Positions 29,715 through 40,873 of a DNA stretch of 41,207 nucleotides are shown here, one piece after another. The stretch spans positions 1 to 41,207 of the forward strand of contig CANGIC010000004.1 in the NCBI GenBank assembly GCA_947453795.1. The letters run 5' to 3'. Under the pieces are notes generated by a model. It searched no databases. It was not told where the DNA came from and saw only the letters and a list, made by a program, of their open reading frames with translations. The translations under genes and the position numbers were made by a program. This stretch comes from Flavobacteriales bacterium (GTDB taxonomy: Bacteria > Bacteroidota > Bacteroidia > Flavobacteriales_D > Crocinitomicaceae). Within the stretch, counting starts at the first letter, position 1, and each line of letters opens with the position of its first letter.

Positions 29715-32033
29715 TTATTTCTTCTTGGCGCCTCTCTTTGGTGCTGTTTTTTGGTTCGCGGCAATGTCCAAACACTCCTCGATGGTTAGCGTTTCTGGAA
29801 CAGTTCCTTTCGGCAATTTAAAATTGTCTTTCCCAATTTTTAGGTAAGCACCATAGCGTCCATTCAATAACTGTACATCTGCACGACCATCAAATGTTTT
29901 GATCATTTTATTGGCTTCTTCTTCCTGCTTGACGGCAATAATTTCCTGAGCTCTCTCCAAGGTGATCGACATTGGGTCTTCTCCTTTTGGAATAGACACG
30001 AACAATTTTCCATACTGAACATAGGGTCCAAAACGTCCCACATTGGCGCGGATTTCTTGCCCTTCCAATTCCCCCAATACACGCGGTAATTTGAACAATT
30101 CCAAGGCATCTTCTAAAGTAACGGTAGAGATAGATTGCTCTTTCCGCAATGATGCAAAAGTCGGTTTTTCACCATCCACTTGCTCATCCCCTATTTGAAT
30201 CATCGGGCCAAATCGACCGATACGAGCGATGACATTTTTTCCAGATACAGGATGTTGACCAAGATGCCTTTCGCCAGTTACACGGCTTGAATTTTCCAGC
30301 GTGTCTTCCACAATTTTATGGAAGGGATTGTAAAAATCATGTAGCATCTGTGTCCACCCAATCATTCCGTGTGCAATCTCGTCGAATTCTTGTTCCACCT
30401 TCGCGGTGAATTGATAATCCATGATTTGACCAAAATGCTCAGACAAGAAATCAGTGACCAATGAACCAATGTCTGTAGGTGAGAGTTTATTTTTTTCTTT
30501 ACCGGTCACTTCCTTGCGGACCTCGCTTTGAATGGATCCATTTTTCAAAGTCAAATAGGCATACTTGCGCTCGGCACCTTCCCGTTCCATCTTTTCCACA
30601 TAACCGCGTTTCTGAATCGCAGAAATTGTCGATGCATAGGTGGACGGACGACCGATCCCAAGTTCTTCCATTTTCTTCACTAGGGATGCCTCCACATAAC
30701 GTGCAGGAGGACGCGTAAATCGTTCAATCGAGGTAATCTCTGTCACCTTCAATTCTTCACCCGCCGTAACAGCTGGTAAAAGCCCTTCTGTTTGTTCTTC
30801 CTCGTTGTCCAAGTCTTCCACATTGGATTCCATGTACACCCGCAAGAAACCATCAAAACGAATAACCTCCCCCTTCGCTTCGAACCTACCCGAAACCGCA
30901 GGTGAAGTGATAGAAACCGTCGTTCTTTCCAACTGCGCCAAGGCCATTTGTGAAGCAATCGCACGTTTCCAAATCAATTCGTAGAGGCGTTCTTCGTCGC
31001 GCTCGGAGGTGATGCTGTGCGTCCCGAAATCGGTGGGACGAATGGCCTCGTGGGCCTCTTGTGCACTCGCACTTTTTGTGGTGTATTTCGTTGGGCGCGA
31101 ATATTCTTCGCCATAAGCCCGTAAAATTTCTGCTTTGGAACCTTGAACAGCAGTATCGGATAAATTCACCGAGTCCGTTCTCATATAGGTAATTTTACCC
31201 GATTCGTATAACTTCTGAGCCACCGTCATCGTTCGCGTCACAGAAAAACCAAGTTTTAAACTCGCTTCTTGTTGCAGTGTTGATGTGGTAAATGGTGCTG
31301 CTGGTGTGCGTGTTGCTGGCTTGGTTTGTACATCAGCAACCGTAAAGGTTGCGCCATTACAACTTTCTAAAAAAGTTTTTGACTCCTCTTCCGATTTTAA
31401 TTGCGCAGAATATTCTGTTTTTAACACGCCTTTTTGCGCGCCAAAAATACCATTCACACGGAAAAAGTTGTTCGAATTATGGGCCTCAATTTCGCGCTCT
31501 CGTTCCACAATCAAACGCACAGCAACAGACTGTACACGTCCGGCAGATAAACTTGGGCGAACCTTTTTCCACAACACAGGCGACAATTCAAAACCCACCA
31601 ATCGGTCAAGCATTCGTCTTGCTTGCTGTGCATCAACAAGTTGCTTGTTAATTTCACGTGGATTATCAATGGCTTTTAGGATTGCTGTCTTCGTAATTTC
31701 GTTAAATGTTATGCGTTTGGTGTCTTTTTTTGCCAGTCCCAACGTTTCGTACAAGTGCCAAGAAATGGCTTCACCTTCGCGGTCCTCATCCGTTGCTAGC
31801 CAAACCGTTTCGGCTTCCTTTGCCAATTTTTTCAATTCGGCAACCAATTGTTTTTTATCGGCAGAAATCTCGTAATTGGGTTCAAAATTATTTTCTACAT
31901 CGATGGCCAATCCTTTTTTCGCCAGATCTCGAACATGCCCGAAACTTGATTTAACGATGAAATCTTTTCCAAGATATCCTTCAATTGTTTTGGCTTTTGC
32001 TGGGGACTCGACTATAACTAGATTCTTTGCCAT
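29715..32033 (-). CDS. topA: DNA topoisomerase I
   Basis: NLVIVESPAKAKTIEGYLGKDFIVKSSFGHVRDL; TDEDREGEAISWHL; ITYMRTDSVNLS; LGIGRPSTYASTI. ATG 32033 preferred over the listed 32087. Confidence 0.96.
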   Translation of the reverse strand: MAKNLVIVESPAKAKTIEGYLGKDFIVKSSFGHVRDLAKKGLAIDVENNFEPNYEISADKKQLVAELKKLAKEAETVWLATDEDREGEAISWHLYETLGLAKKDTKRITFNEITKTAILKAIDNPREINKQLVDAQQARRMLDRLVGFELSPVLWKKVRPSLSAGRVQSVAVRLIVEREREIEAHNSNNFFRVNGIFGAQKGVLKTEYSAQLKSEEESKTFLESCNGATFTVADVQTKPATRTPAAPFTTSTLQQEASLKLGFSVTRTMTVAQKLYESGKITYMRTDSVNLSDTAVQGSKAEILRAYGEEYSRPTKYTTKSASAQEAHEAIRPTDFGTHSITSERDEERLYELIWKRAIASQMALAQLERTTVSITSPAVSGRFEAKGEVIRFDGFLRVYMESNVEDLDNEEEQTEGLLPAVTAGEELKVTEITSIERFTRPPARYVEASLVKKMEELGIGRPSTYASTISAIQKRGYVEKMEREGAERKYAYLTLKNGSIQSEVRKEVTGKEKNKLSPTDIGSLVTDFLSEHFGQIMDYQFTAKVEQEFDEIAHGMIGWTQMLHDFYNPFHKIVEDTLENSSRVTGERHLGQHPVSGKNVIARIGRFGPMIQIGDEQVDGEKPTFASLRKEQSISTVTLEDALELFKLPRVLGELEGQEIRANVGRFGPYVQYGKLFVSIPKGEDPMSITLERAQEIIAVKQEEEANKMIKTFDGRADVQLLNGRYGAYLKIGKDNFKLPKGTVPETLTIEECLDIAANQKTAPKRGAKKK

Positions 32034-32229
32034 CGGTGAGTGTTTTTTTTTGTTAACGTGAAAATCAGGACCGCAAAGTAAATTCAAATGTTCTCAATTT
32101 CCAATGACTTTTTTTGGAGTTTTTCTCCTATATTATATTTAACCATAGGTTAAAGAAATTTTTAATTTATTCAGCAACTTCTTAAAATTTAATTTTCGAA
32201 AGGCAGTTCTACTCATTTTTAACTGACAT

Positions 32230-32260
32230 TTTGACATACATGTCTTTTTCTGTACTTTTG
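32230..32260 (+). promoter_or_regulatory. Bacteroidota-type promoter TTTG-N19-TACTTTTG upstream of miaB
   Basis: TTTG (32230-32233), 19-nt spacer, TACTTTTG (32253-32260), 24 nt before ATG 32285. Confidence 0.75.
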
Positions 32261-32284
32261 CAGCCATTCGAATTAAAAGATCAA

Positions 32285-33736
32285 ATGAAACCATCAACCC
32301 AAGAAGATAAAGTCATCGATGAAGGACGCCAAGGTGAAGCGATTCAAAGCACAGCACCAGCGCGCTCCAATGGAAAGAAACTCTATGTGGAGAGTTATGG
32401 CTGTCAGATGAATTTCTCTGACAGTGAAGTCGTTGCTTCCATCATGGCATCTCAGGGGTATGAGACAACGCGAAATGCGGATGATGCGGATGTTGTTTTA
32501 ATCAATACCTGCTCCATTCGTGAAAATGCGGAAACCCGCGTGCGAAAGCGTTTGGGGGATTTCAAGAAACGCAAAGAGAGCAATCCTGAACTTGTTGTTG
32601 GAATTTTGGGCTGCATGGCCGAGCGATTGAAAAAAAGTTTGCTTGAAGAAGAAAAACTGGTTGATCTTGTCGCTGGCCCCGATGCCTACCGTGATTTACC
32701 AAACCTTGTGGATGAAGTGGGCACGGGACAAAGGGCAGTAAATGTCTTGCTATCCAGGGACGAAACATATGCCGATATTTCTCCTGTCCGCTTGGACCAA
32801 GGTGGCGTAAGTGCTTTCGTGACGATCATGCGGGGTTGCGACAACATGTGTTCGTTTTGCGTGGTGCCTTTTACCCGAGGACGTGAGCGATCACGAGATC
32901 CCCATACCATTGTCAATGAATGCAAAGAGTTGTTCAACGCTGGCTACCGTGAAGTAACCTTGCTGGGCCAAAATGTAGACAGTTACCGTTGGAATTTAAG
33001 TTCGAAAGGTGAAATCAAAGATGCCTCTCAGGCCACGACCAATTTTGCTCAACTGATGGAAATGGTGGCTTTGGTGTCACCCGACCTGCGTGTGCGCTTT
33101 TCAACCTCCCACCCTAAAGACATGACAGACGATGTGCTTGAGGTAATGGCGAAATACGAAAACATTTGCGAATACATCCACCTACCTGTTCAATCGGGAC
33201 ATACAGACGTGCTTCAACGCATGAACCGCGGCTATTCACGTGAATGGTATTTCAGTCGGATTGAAGCCATTCGCAAGTATGTAGCCAATTGCGCTATTTC
33301 AACAGACATTATCTCAGGATTTTGCGGTGAAACGGAAGAAGAACACGAAGCAACATTAAGTTTAATGGACAAGGTGCGCTATGAATATGCGTATATGTTC
33401 AAATATTCCGAACGACCAAAAACTTTGGCGGAACGACGTTTTGACGACGATGTACCGGAGGATGTAAAAGGTCGTCGTTTGATTGAAATCATTGACAAAC
33501 AAAACAGCCATTCACTGGAAGCCAATAAAAATGACATTGGCAAAGTGTATAAAATTTTGGTAGAAGGTCCTTCGAGACGTTCTGCGGAGCAATATTGCGG
33601 AAGAAATGGCCGCAACAGCATGGTTATTTTTGACCGAAACGGAGTGGAAAAAGGTCAGTATGTTCTTGTGAAAATTACAGACTGTACTTCGGCAACCCTT
33701 CTCGGAGAATACATCGAAACCTGTCCATCGGCTTAA
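32285..33736 (+). CDS. miaB: tRNA (N6-isopentenyl adenosine(37)-C2)-methylthiotransferase
   Basis: [21 protein letters not shown]; radical [29 protein letters not shown] domain at C-terminus. Confidence 0.96.
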   Translation: MKPSTQEDKVIDEGRQGEAIQSTAPARSNGKKLYVESYGCQMNFSDSEVVASIMASQGYETTRNADDADVVLINTCSIRENAETRVRKRLGDFKKRKESNPELVVGILGCMAERLKKSLLEEEKLVDLVAGPDAYRDLPNLVDEVGTGQRAVNVLLSRDETYADISPVRLDQGGVSAFVTIMRGCDNMCSFCVVPFTRGRERSRDPHTIVNECKELFNAGYREVTLLGQNVDSYRWNLSSKGEIKDASQATTNFAQLMEMVALVSPDLRVRFSTSHPKDMTDDVLEVMAKYENICEYIHLPVQSGHTDVLQRMNRGYSREWYFSRIEAIRKYVANCAISTDIISGFCGETEEEHEATLSLMDKVRYEYAYMFKYSERPKTLAERRFDDDVPEDVKGRRLIEIIDKQNSHSLEANKNDIGKVYKILVEGPSRRSAEQYCGRNGRNSMVIFDRNGVEKGQYVLVKITDCTSATLLGEYIETCPSA

Positions 33737-33746
33737 TTTCCATCGG

Positions 33747-34991
33747 ATGAATTTACAGCAAGTAAAACAACGCTTTGGTATTATCGGGAATGCACCGCTG
33801 CTAAACCGTGCGCTGGAAGTGGCGATTCAGGTCGCACCAACAGACATCTCTGTTCTTGTAACGGGCGAAAGTGGTACTGGAAAGGAAATTATCCCTCAGG
33901 TCATCCACCATTTAAGTGCGAGAAAACACGGGGAATACATTGCGGTGAACTGCGGAGCCATACCCGAAGGAACGATTGATTCCGAATTGTTTGGACATGA
34001 AAAAGGAAGCTTTACAGGAGCTCACGGAAGTCGTCAGGGTTATTTCGAAGTGGCCAATGGCGGCACCATATTTTTAGATGAAGTCGCGGAACTTCCGATG
34101 CAAACACAAGTGCGTTTGTTGAGGGTTTTGGAAACGGGTGAATTCATTCGCGTTGGCTCCTCGAAAGTCATTAAAACCAATGTGCGCGTGGTGGCTGCCA
34201 CCAATGAAAACATGCAGCGCGCCATTGCTTCAGGAAAATTTCGTGAAGATTTGTTTTACCGTTTAAGCACTGTGCCTATTGGCCTTCCCCCACTTCGCCA
34301 GCGCAAAGAAGACATCCATTTGTTGTTTCGGAAATTTGCCAACGATTTCGCGGACAAATATAGAATGCCCGCTCTGCGACTGGATGATGACGCCGTGACC
34401 TTATTGAACAATTACAGCTGGCCTGGGAATATTCGTCAGCTAAAGAACTTGGTCGAACAAATTTCTGTAATCGAAACAGCGCGAGAAATCAATGCGTCTA
34501 CATTCATCCATTACCTGCCAGCGGAAAATGAAAAACTCCCCACCGTTTTGGGCGAATCGGGTGGCGACAATTTCTCTGAGCGTGAATTGATGTATAAGTT
34601 CCTCTTCGATATGAAGAAAGACCTGAACGATTTGAAAAAACTCGTGATCGAATTGATTGGACAAGGTGGGAATATGACCTTAAACAATGATCAAGCGGCG
34701 ATGTTGAATCGGCTATATCAAGATGTGACACCGGGTTTTGTGCAACCGCGTCTCGCTAGTCCAGCAAGCGAACCGGGCACCATCGCTTTTCATCACGACG
34801 ATGATCAAACGGAAGACATTGAAAGTCATATTGAAGTCGAGGAATCGCTTTCACTCGAAGACCGTGAAAAGGAACTCATTCAGAAGGCCTTAGAAAAACA
34901 TAGAGGTAAACGAAAATATGCTGCCGCTGAACTTGGTATTTCAGAACGGACACTTTACCGAAAAATCAAAGAATACAATTTACCCGATTAA
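33747..34991 (+). CDS. Sigma-54-dependent Fis-family transcriptional activator
   Basis: TGESGTGKEIIPQVIHHLS; GSFTGA sigma54-contact loop (HEKGSFTGAHG); GGTIFLDEVAELP; C-terminal HTH KRKYAAAELGISERTLYRKIKEY. Confidence 0.94.
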   Translation: MNLQQVKQRFGIIGNAPLLNRALEVAIQVAPTDISVLVTGESGTGKEIIPQVIHHLSARKHGEYIAVNCGAIPEGTIDSELFGHEKGSFTGAHGSRQGYFEVANGGTIFLDEVAELPMQTQVRLLRVLETGEFIRVGSSKVIKTNVRVVAATNENMQRAIASGKFREDLFYRLSTVPIGLPPLRQRKEDIHLLFRKFANDFADKYRMPALRLDDDAVTLLNNYSWPGNIRQLKNLVEQISVIETAREINASTFIHYLPAENEKLPTVLGESGGDNFSERELMYKFLFDMKKDLNDLKKLVIELIGQGGNMTLNNDQAAMLNRLYQDVTPGFVQPRLASPASEPGTIAFHHDDDQTEDIESHIEVEESLSLEDREKELIQKALEKHRGKRKYAAAELGISERTLYRKIKEYNLPD

Positions 34992-35500
34992 TGAAGATTT
35001 TTTCCTTCATAGCGCTATTTCTTCTGTTCACTGGGTGTTATCCATCGAGCATTTCTTTTATCGATAATGGTTCGATGAATGAAGCATGGAAAACTTTCAC
35101 CGTAAAAACACTCGAAAACAGGGCGCCAAATGCCCCAACAAGTTATGCTGTAACTTTATCTGAAAAGATCAAAGATGGGGTGCAAAATAATACGCGTTTA
35201 TCCTTAAATCCCAACCTAGGCAAAGGGGAAGTCAACATTGAAGGAACGATTTCAAGTTATACCGTCATGCCTATTGCCCTGCAAGAAGGGGACAATGCCG
35301 CAAAAAACAGATTAACAGTTACTGTTAATTTTACGATATTCGTCACCAAACCTGAAGAAGAGGAAATGACTTTAACCAGCACGCGCTTTGTGGATTATGA
35401 CGCAAAAACAGATTTAGCTGCCGTTGAATCTACCTTATTGGAAGAAGTGACCACACAGGTTGTGCAAGATGTCATCAATAAATTACTGTCCAACTGGTAA
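34991..35500 (+). CDS. LptE-like LPS assembly lipoprotein
   Basis: Lipobox LFTGCYPSS; short lipoprotein in the miaB-sigma54 activator-lptE-TPR-secG order. Confidence 0.75.
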   Translation: MKIFSFIALFLLFTGCYPSSISFIDNGSMNEAWKTFTVKTLENRAPNAPTSYAVTLSEKIKDGVQNNTRLSLNPNLGKGEVNIEGTISSYTVMPIALQEGDNAAKNRLTVTVNFTIFVTKPEEEEMTLTSTRFVDYDAKTDLAAVESTLLEEVTTQVVQDVINKLLSNW

Positions 35501-36570
35501 TGTTAAACTTGACAGACATAGCGCTACGTATTGCTCAACCTGAGAAATGTGACATCTCCGATTTTGCAGATTTGAAGTCCTTTACGGAGCAGTACCCCTA
35601 CTGTCAAGTCTTCCCCATTCTCAGTTTAAAGTCGCTTTCAAACCACAATGATCTGCGGTTTGATGTGGAATTGGCGCAGTTGGCTTACCGCATTTCAGAC
35701 CGCAGTCAACTCTATGCTTTGATTCACCAAAATGTAGCGGTGACATCCAATGAATCTCGAAGCGAAGAAACGGAGAAAACTACTGAGAGTTCTACCCCAT
35801 TGCGCATTGTTACAGCGGATGACGAGAACATTGAGAACGAAATAGCACAACCTACGGAAGAAACCACCTCTGTTTCTATTGAGGAAAGTGAAGAGGAGAA
35901 TGATGCCGAATTTATCCCATTAAACATCTCGAGTAGCGAAGAAAAGGAACTTCAAGACGTCCAACCATTGGTCGTTGATGAGAGCGAAACACCTACCGAT
36001 GTGGTTTTAGATGTGGAGTCCAAAGATGATTTGGTGAACGAAGAACCGGAGATTGACGAATTTGAGCAAAGGATGCTGGCCGAGACGATTTCATCTGCCT
36101 ACAGACTTGAGGAATTGGAGCCGGAACAGGAGAAAAGCAGCGGGGAACAGGACACCATTTTAGATGACGAAGAACAGGTAGAAGAGGAATGGGAAGATTC
36201 CACGGAACGCTCCTTCTCCGATTGGCTTCGGATTGGTAAAACTTCCTCAACGGAAGACATTGAAGAAGACAAGTCAAAACTCGATGACATCCTTGATCGC
36301 TTCATTGAAAACGAACCGAAAATTTCCAGACCTAAAGCTCCTGTTGAAGACAAACCCAAGCGCGCATTTTATTCTCCAGAGAAGAAAGCAAAAGAAAGTG
36401 TGGACATGCAGCACATGCCTGTAAGTGAAACATTGGGCAAAATCTTCGAGCTTCAAGGAAATTATCCGAAAGCAATTTTCGTTTACGAGCAATTAATCTT
36501 GGCTAATCCAGAAAAAAAGAGTTACTTTGCAGCCCGAATAGAAGAACTTAACAAAAAAATCAATTCATAA
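35500..36570 (+). CDS. Acidic TPR-like protein
   Basis: Long Glu/Asp-rich middle region and C-terminal TPR-like [42 protein letters not shown]. Confidence 0.65.
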   Translation: MLNLTDIALRIAQPEKCDISDFADLKSFTEQYPYCQVFPILSLKSLSNHNDLRFDVELAQLAYRISDRSQLYALIHQNVAVTSNESRSEETEKTTESSTPLRIVTADDENIENEIAQPTEETTSVSIEESEEENDAEFIPLNISSSEEKELQDVQPLVVDESETPTDVVLDVESKDDLVNEEPEIDEFEQRMLAETISSAYRLEELEPEQEKSSGEQDTILDDEEQVEEEWEDSTERSFSDWLRIGKTSSTEDIEEDKSKLDDILDRFIENEPKISRPKAPVEDKPKRAFYSPEKKAKESVDMQHMPVSETLGKIFELQGNYPKAIFVYEQLILANPEKKSYFAARIEELNKKINS

Positions 36571-36572
36571 AG

Positions 36573-36872
36573 ATGGATTCATTATTCTCGATTATCATCA
36601 TGTTGGCAAGTATTTTATTGATTCTTGTCGTGTATATTCAAAACCCGAAAGGTGGAGGTTTGAGCTCCGACTTTGGCGCAGCACAACAAATTGGAGGTGT
36701 TCAAAAAACCAATGATTTCATTGACAAAGCAACTTGGTCATTGGCTGGAATCATTATGGTTTTGAGTATTGCACTTTCTATTCGCACAAAGTCACCTGAC
36801 GCTACAGCGAAAGAACCACAACAAGCCGAACAAGGACAAAACAACGGAGGTCAACCGCAGGGAAATAAATAA
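36573..36872 (+). CDS. secG: Preprotein translocase subunit SecG
   Basis: Two TM segments around [36 protein letters not shown]. Confidence 0.92.
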   Translation: MDSLFSIIIMLASILLILVVYIQNPKGGGLSSDFGAAQQIGGVQKTNDFIDKATWSLAGIIMVLSIALSIRTKSPDATAKEPQQAEQGQNNGGQPQGNK

Positions 36873-36903
36873 ATCCCACCCCCTGTTTTGCGACAAAATA
36901 TTG

Positions 36904-36937
36904 TGTCAGTATGTCATACATGCTGACATTTTTTTTT
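36904..36937 (+). terminator. Hairpin + T9 after secG (terminator; possible regulatory dyad)
   Basis: TGTCAGTATG-tcata-CATGCTGACA (10 bp with one G.U), followed by T9. Confidence 0.8.
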
Positions 36938-36979
36938 ACTACCTGATTCATCGAATGAAAAAATGTCGCTTTTACCACA

Positions 36980-36996
36980 TTGGCATAAAATTCGAA
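36980..36996 (+). promoter_or_regulatory. Weak candidate sigma-54 promoter upstream of groES
   Basis: TTGGCATAAAATTCGAA resembles TTGGCAC-N4-TTGC, with GG at -24 and GA instead of GC at -12; 40 bp before groES ATG. Confidence 0.3.
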
Positions 36997-37036
36997 AAGG
37001 GCGGGTAGCAATTTTAACATTAAATTCAAAACATCT

Positions 37037-37312
37037 ATGTCAATTCAATTCAAACCGCTGGCAGACAGAGTTCTTGTTGAGCCTGCACCAGCAGAGCAGA
37101 AAACAGCGAGTGGAATTATTATTCCTGATACCGCAAAAGAAAAGCCACTTCATGGTACCATCGTAGCCGCTGGAGTAGGAAAAAAAGACGAGCCAATGAC
37201 TGTTAAAGTAGGAGACTCCGTGCTTTTCGGACAGTATTCTGGTACAGAAATTAAAATTGAAGGTTCGACTTACCTCATCATGCGTGAGTCTGACATTTAC
37301 GGTATTTTTTAA
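37037..37312 (+). CDS. groES: Co-chaperonin GroES
   Basis: [32 protein letters not shown]. Confidence 0.96.
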   Translation: MSIQFKPLADRVLVEPAPAEQKTASGIIIPDTAKEKPLHGTIVAAGVGKKDEPMTVKVGDSVLFGQYSGTEIKIEGSTYLIMRESDIYGIF

Positions 37313-37323
37313 TCATTAATTAA

Positions 37324-38967
<1,644 letters not shown>

Positions 38968-38972
38968 TTGAA

Positions 38973-39036
38973 AATTACGAATTACGAATTACGAGTTTGG
39001 TGGCTGAGGCACTCGAAGTTACGAGTTACGAGTTAG
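38973..39036. repeat. AATTACG / AGTTACG heptamer tandem repeats
   Basis: Three tandem AATTACG (38973-38993), then two tandem AGTTACG (39017-39030) with partial AGTTAGG. Confidence 0.85.
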
Positions 39037-39060
39037 GGGATAGCAATTCAAACATCTTAT

Positions 39061-39083
39061 AGAGTCCGTCACTGGCGGACTCT
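39061..39083 (+). terminator. Hairpin downstream of groEL, weak terminator
   Basis: AGAGTCCG-tcactgg-CGGACTCT; no strong T-run. Confidence 0.5.
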
Positions 39084-39136
39084 TACTCGTTTCTTTCTTC
39101 CTGATTTATTCAGATAGCGAGAAGCGTCTATATAAA

Positions 39137-39169
39137 AAACCCTCTTCGGCAACGGAGGGGGTTTCTTTT
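39137..39169 (+). terminator. Second hairpin downstream of groEL, terminator-like
   Basis: AAACCCTC-...-GAGGGGGTTT followed by CTTTT. Confidence 0.6.
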
Positions 39170-39170
39170 G

Positions 39171-39225
39171 GGACAAAAGACTTGAGGACAAAAGACTTGA
39201 GGACAAAAGACTTGAGGACAAAAGA
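39171..39225. repeat. 15-bp tandem repeat GGACAAAAGACTTGA (3 perfect copies + partial)
   Basis: Copies at 39171-39185, 39186-39200, 39201-39215; then GGACAAAAGA. Confidence 0.95.
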
Positions 39226-39403
39226 CAAAGGACATTAGACAAAGGACATTAAGACATTAAGATGTTAAGATAGCAAGACTTGTGAAATACTTCGAACGCT
39301 TTCGCTCTCATTCTCGCTCTGATTTATCGGCCGCTTCGCTGATGGAGCATAGACTGCTCACGCTCAAACACGCTCTCGTTCTCATTCTCACACTGAAAGT
39401 TTA

Positions 39404-39438
39404 ACACAAAAAAAGGACGACCCATCGAGTCGTCCTTT
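39404..39438 (-). terminator. Rho-independent terminator of ahcY
   Basis: AAAGGACGAC-ccatcga-GTCGTCCTTT with a minus-strand T-run. Confidence 0.9.
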
Positions 39439-39459
39439 CACCTATGTTAAAATCAAATC

Positions 39460-40773
39460 TTAGTAACGGTAGTGTTCCGCTTTGTAAGGTCCAGCAACAG
39501 CTACTCCAATATAATCTGCTTGATCCTGGCGCAATGTTTCCAATTCAACACCAATCTTCGCAAGGTGCAAACGCGCTACTTTCTCATCCAAATGTTTTGG
39601 AAGCATGTACACATCATTTCCATAGCTTGCGCTGTTTGCCCACAACTCCAATTGAGCCAATGTCTGGTTCGTGAATGAGTTAGACATAACGAAAGATGGG
39701 TGACCTGTAGCACATCCCAAATTCACTAAACGTCCTTCAGCAAGGACAATGATTTCATTTCCTTTCACGTTGTAGATATCTACTTGTGGTTTAACCGTGT
39801 ACTTCGTTGATCCATAGTTAGAATTCAACCAAGCCATATCGATTTCATTGTCGAAGTGACCGATGTTACAAACGATTGCTTTGTCTTTCATGTTTTCGAA
39901 ATGACGTCCAACCACGATGTCTTTGTTTCCTGTCGTTGTAACGATAATGTCACCAAGGTGAACAACTGAATCCAATCGTTTCACTTCGAATCCATCCATT
40001 GCTGCTTGAAGCGCACAAATTGGATCAATCTCCGTAACAATCACGCGTGCTCCAGCACCTTTCAATGACGCTGCTGAACCTTTTCCAACATCACCATATC
40101 CACAAACAACAGCCACCTTACCAGCCATCATTACGTCTGTAGCACGACGAATTGAATCTACCAATGATTCTTTACAACCGTATTTGTTATCAAACTTTGA
40201 CTTCGTAACAGAGTCATTCACATTGATTGCGGGCATCACCAAAGTACCATTCTTCACACGCTCGTATAGACGGTGAACACCTGTTGTTGTCTCTTCAGAA
40301 AGACCTTTAATGTCTTTCGTCAATTCAGGGAAACGGTCGAATACCATATTTGTAAGGTCACCACCATCGTCCAAAATCATGTTCAATGCTTTTCCACCTT
40401 CGAATGCGAAAATTGTTTGTTCGATACACCAATCAAATTCCTCTTCATTCATTCCTTTCCATGCATAAACTGGAATTCCAGCAGCAGCAATCGCCGCAGC
40501 AGCATGATCTTGTGTTGAGAAGATATTACAAGAAGACCAAGAAACCTCAGCACCCAAGTCGATCAATGTTTCAATCAATACAGCCGTTTGAATGGTCATG
40601 TGCAAACATCCTGCGATGCGCGCACCAGCCAAAGGCTTTGAATTTCCGTATTCTTCTCTAAGGGCCATCAAACCTGGCATTTCTGCTTCAGCAAGTTTGA
40701 TCTCTTTACGTCCCCAATCAGCCAAGCTGATATCCTTTACTTTATAGGACAATTTTTCCATTGTATTGCTCAT
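39460..40773 (-). CDS. ahcY: Adenosylhomocysteinase
   Basis: [86 protein letters not shown]-terminal KAEHYRY. Confidence 0.97.
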   Translation of the reverse strand: MSNTMEKLSYKVKDISLADWGRKEIKLAEAEMPGLMALREEYGNSKPLAGARIAGCLHMTIQTAVLIETLIDLGAEVSWSSCNIFSTQDHAAAAIAAAGIPVYAWKGMNEEEFDWCIEQTIFAFEGGKALNMILDDGGDLTNMVFDRFPELTKDIKGLSEETTTGVHRLYERVKNGTLVMPAINVNDSVTKSKFDNKYGCKESLVDSIRRATDVMMAGKVAVVCGYGDVGKGSAASLKGAGARVIVTEIDPICALQAAMDGFEVKRLDSVVHLGDIIVTTTGNKDIVVGRHFENMKDKAIVCNIGHFDNEIDMAWLNSNYGSTKYTVKPQVDIYNVKGNEIIVLAEGRLVNLGCATGHPSFVMSNSFTNQTLAQLELWANSASYGNDVYMLPKHLDEKVARLHLAKIGVELETLRQDQADYIGVAVAGPYKAEHYRY

Positions 40774-40803
40774 AATTTAGATTGATTCGTATTTAACAGC
40801 GTG

Positions 40804-40834
40804 CAAAAGTACGAAACTCCTGCTTAAAGACAAA
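40804..40834 (-). promoter_or_regulatory. Bacteroidota-type promoter TTTG-N19-TACTTTTG for ahcY
   Basis: Minus strand: TTTG (40831-40834), 19-nt spacer, TACTTTTG (40804-40811). The -33 TTTG lies in the first CAAAAGAC repeat word. Confidence 0.75.
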
Positions 40835-40873
40835 AGACAAAAAGACAAAAGACCGCTGCACTTGAAGACAAGA

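Noticed and set aside
31285-31875. 196-aa plus-strand ORF
   Set aside because: Antisense shadow of topA, with Ser/Thr/Arg-rich composition and no recognisable motif.
34991-35500. Assigning the gene symbol lptE with certainty
   Set aside because: The family is weakly conserved and the call relies largely on lipobox, size and gene order, so no symbol was given.
36963-37166. 67-aa ORF overlapping groES
   Set aside because: Out of frame with groES and covers its promoter region; no support.
39171-39225. CRISPR-like direct repeats
   Set aside because: The units are contiguous with no unique spacers, there is no 25-40 bp repeat, and no cas genes are in the window.
40774-40830. SAM/SAH riboswitch upstream of ahcY
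   Set aside because: The predicted leader is only about 30 nt and is too short for known SAH or SAM aptamers.
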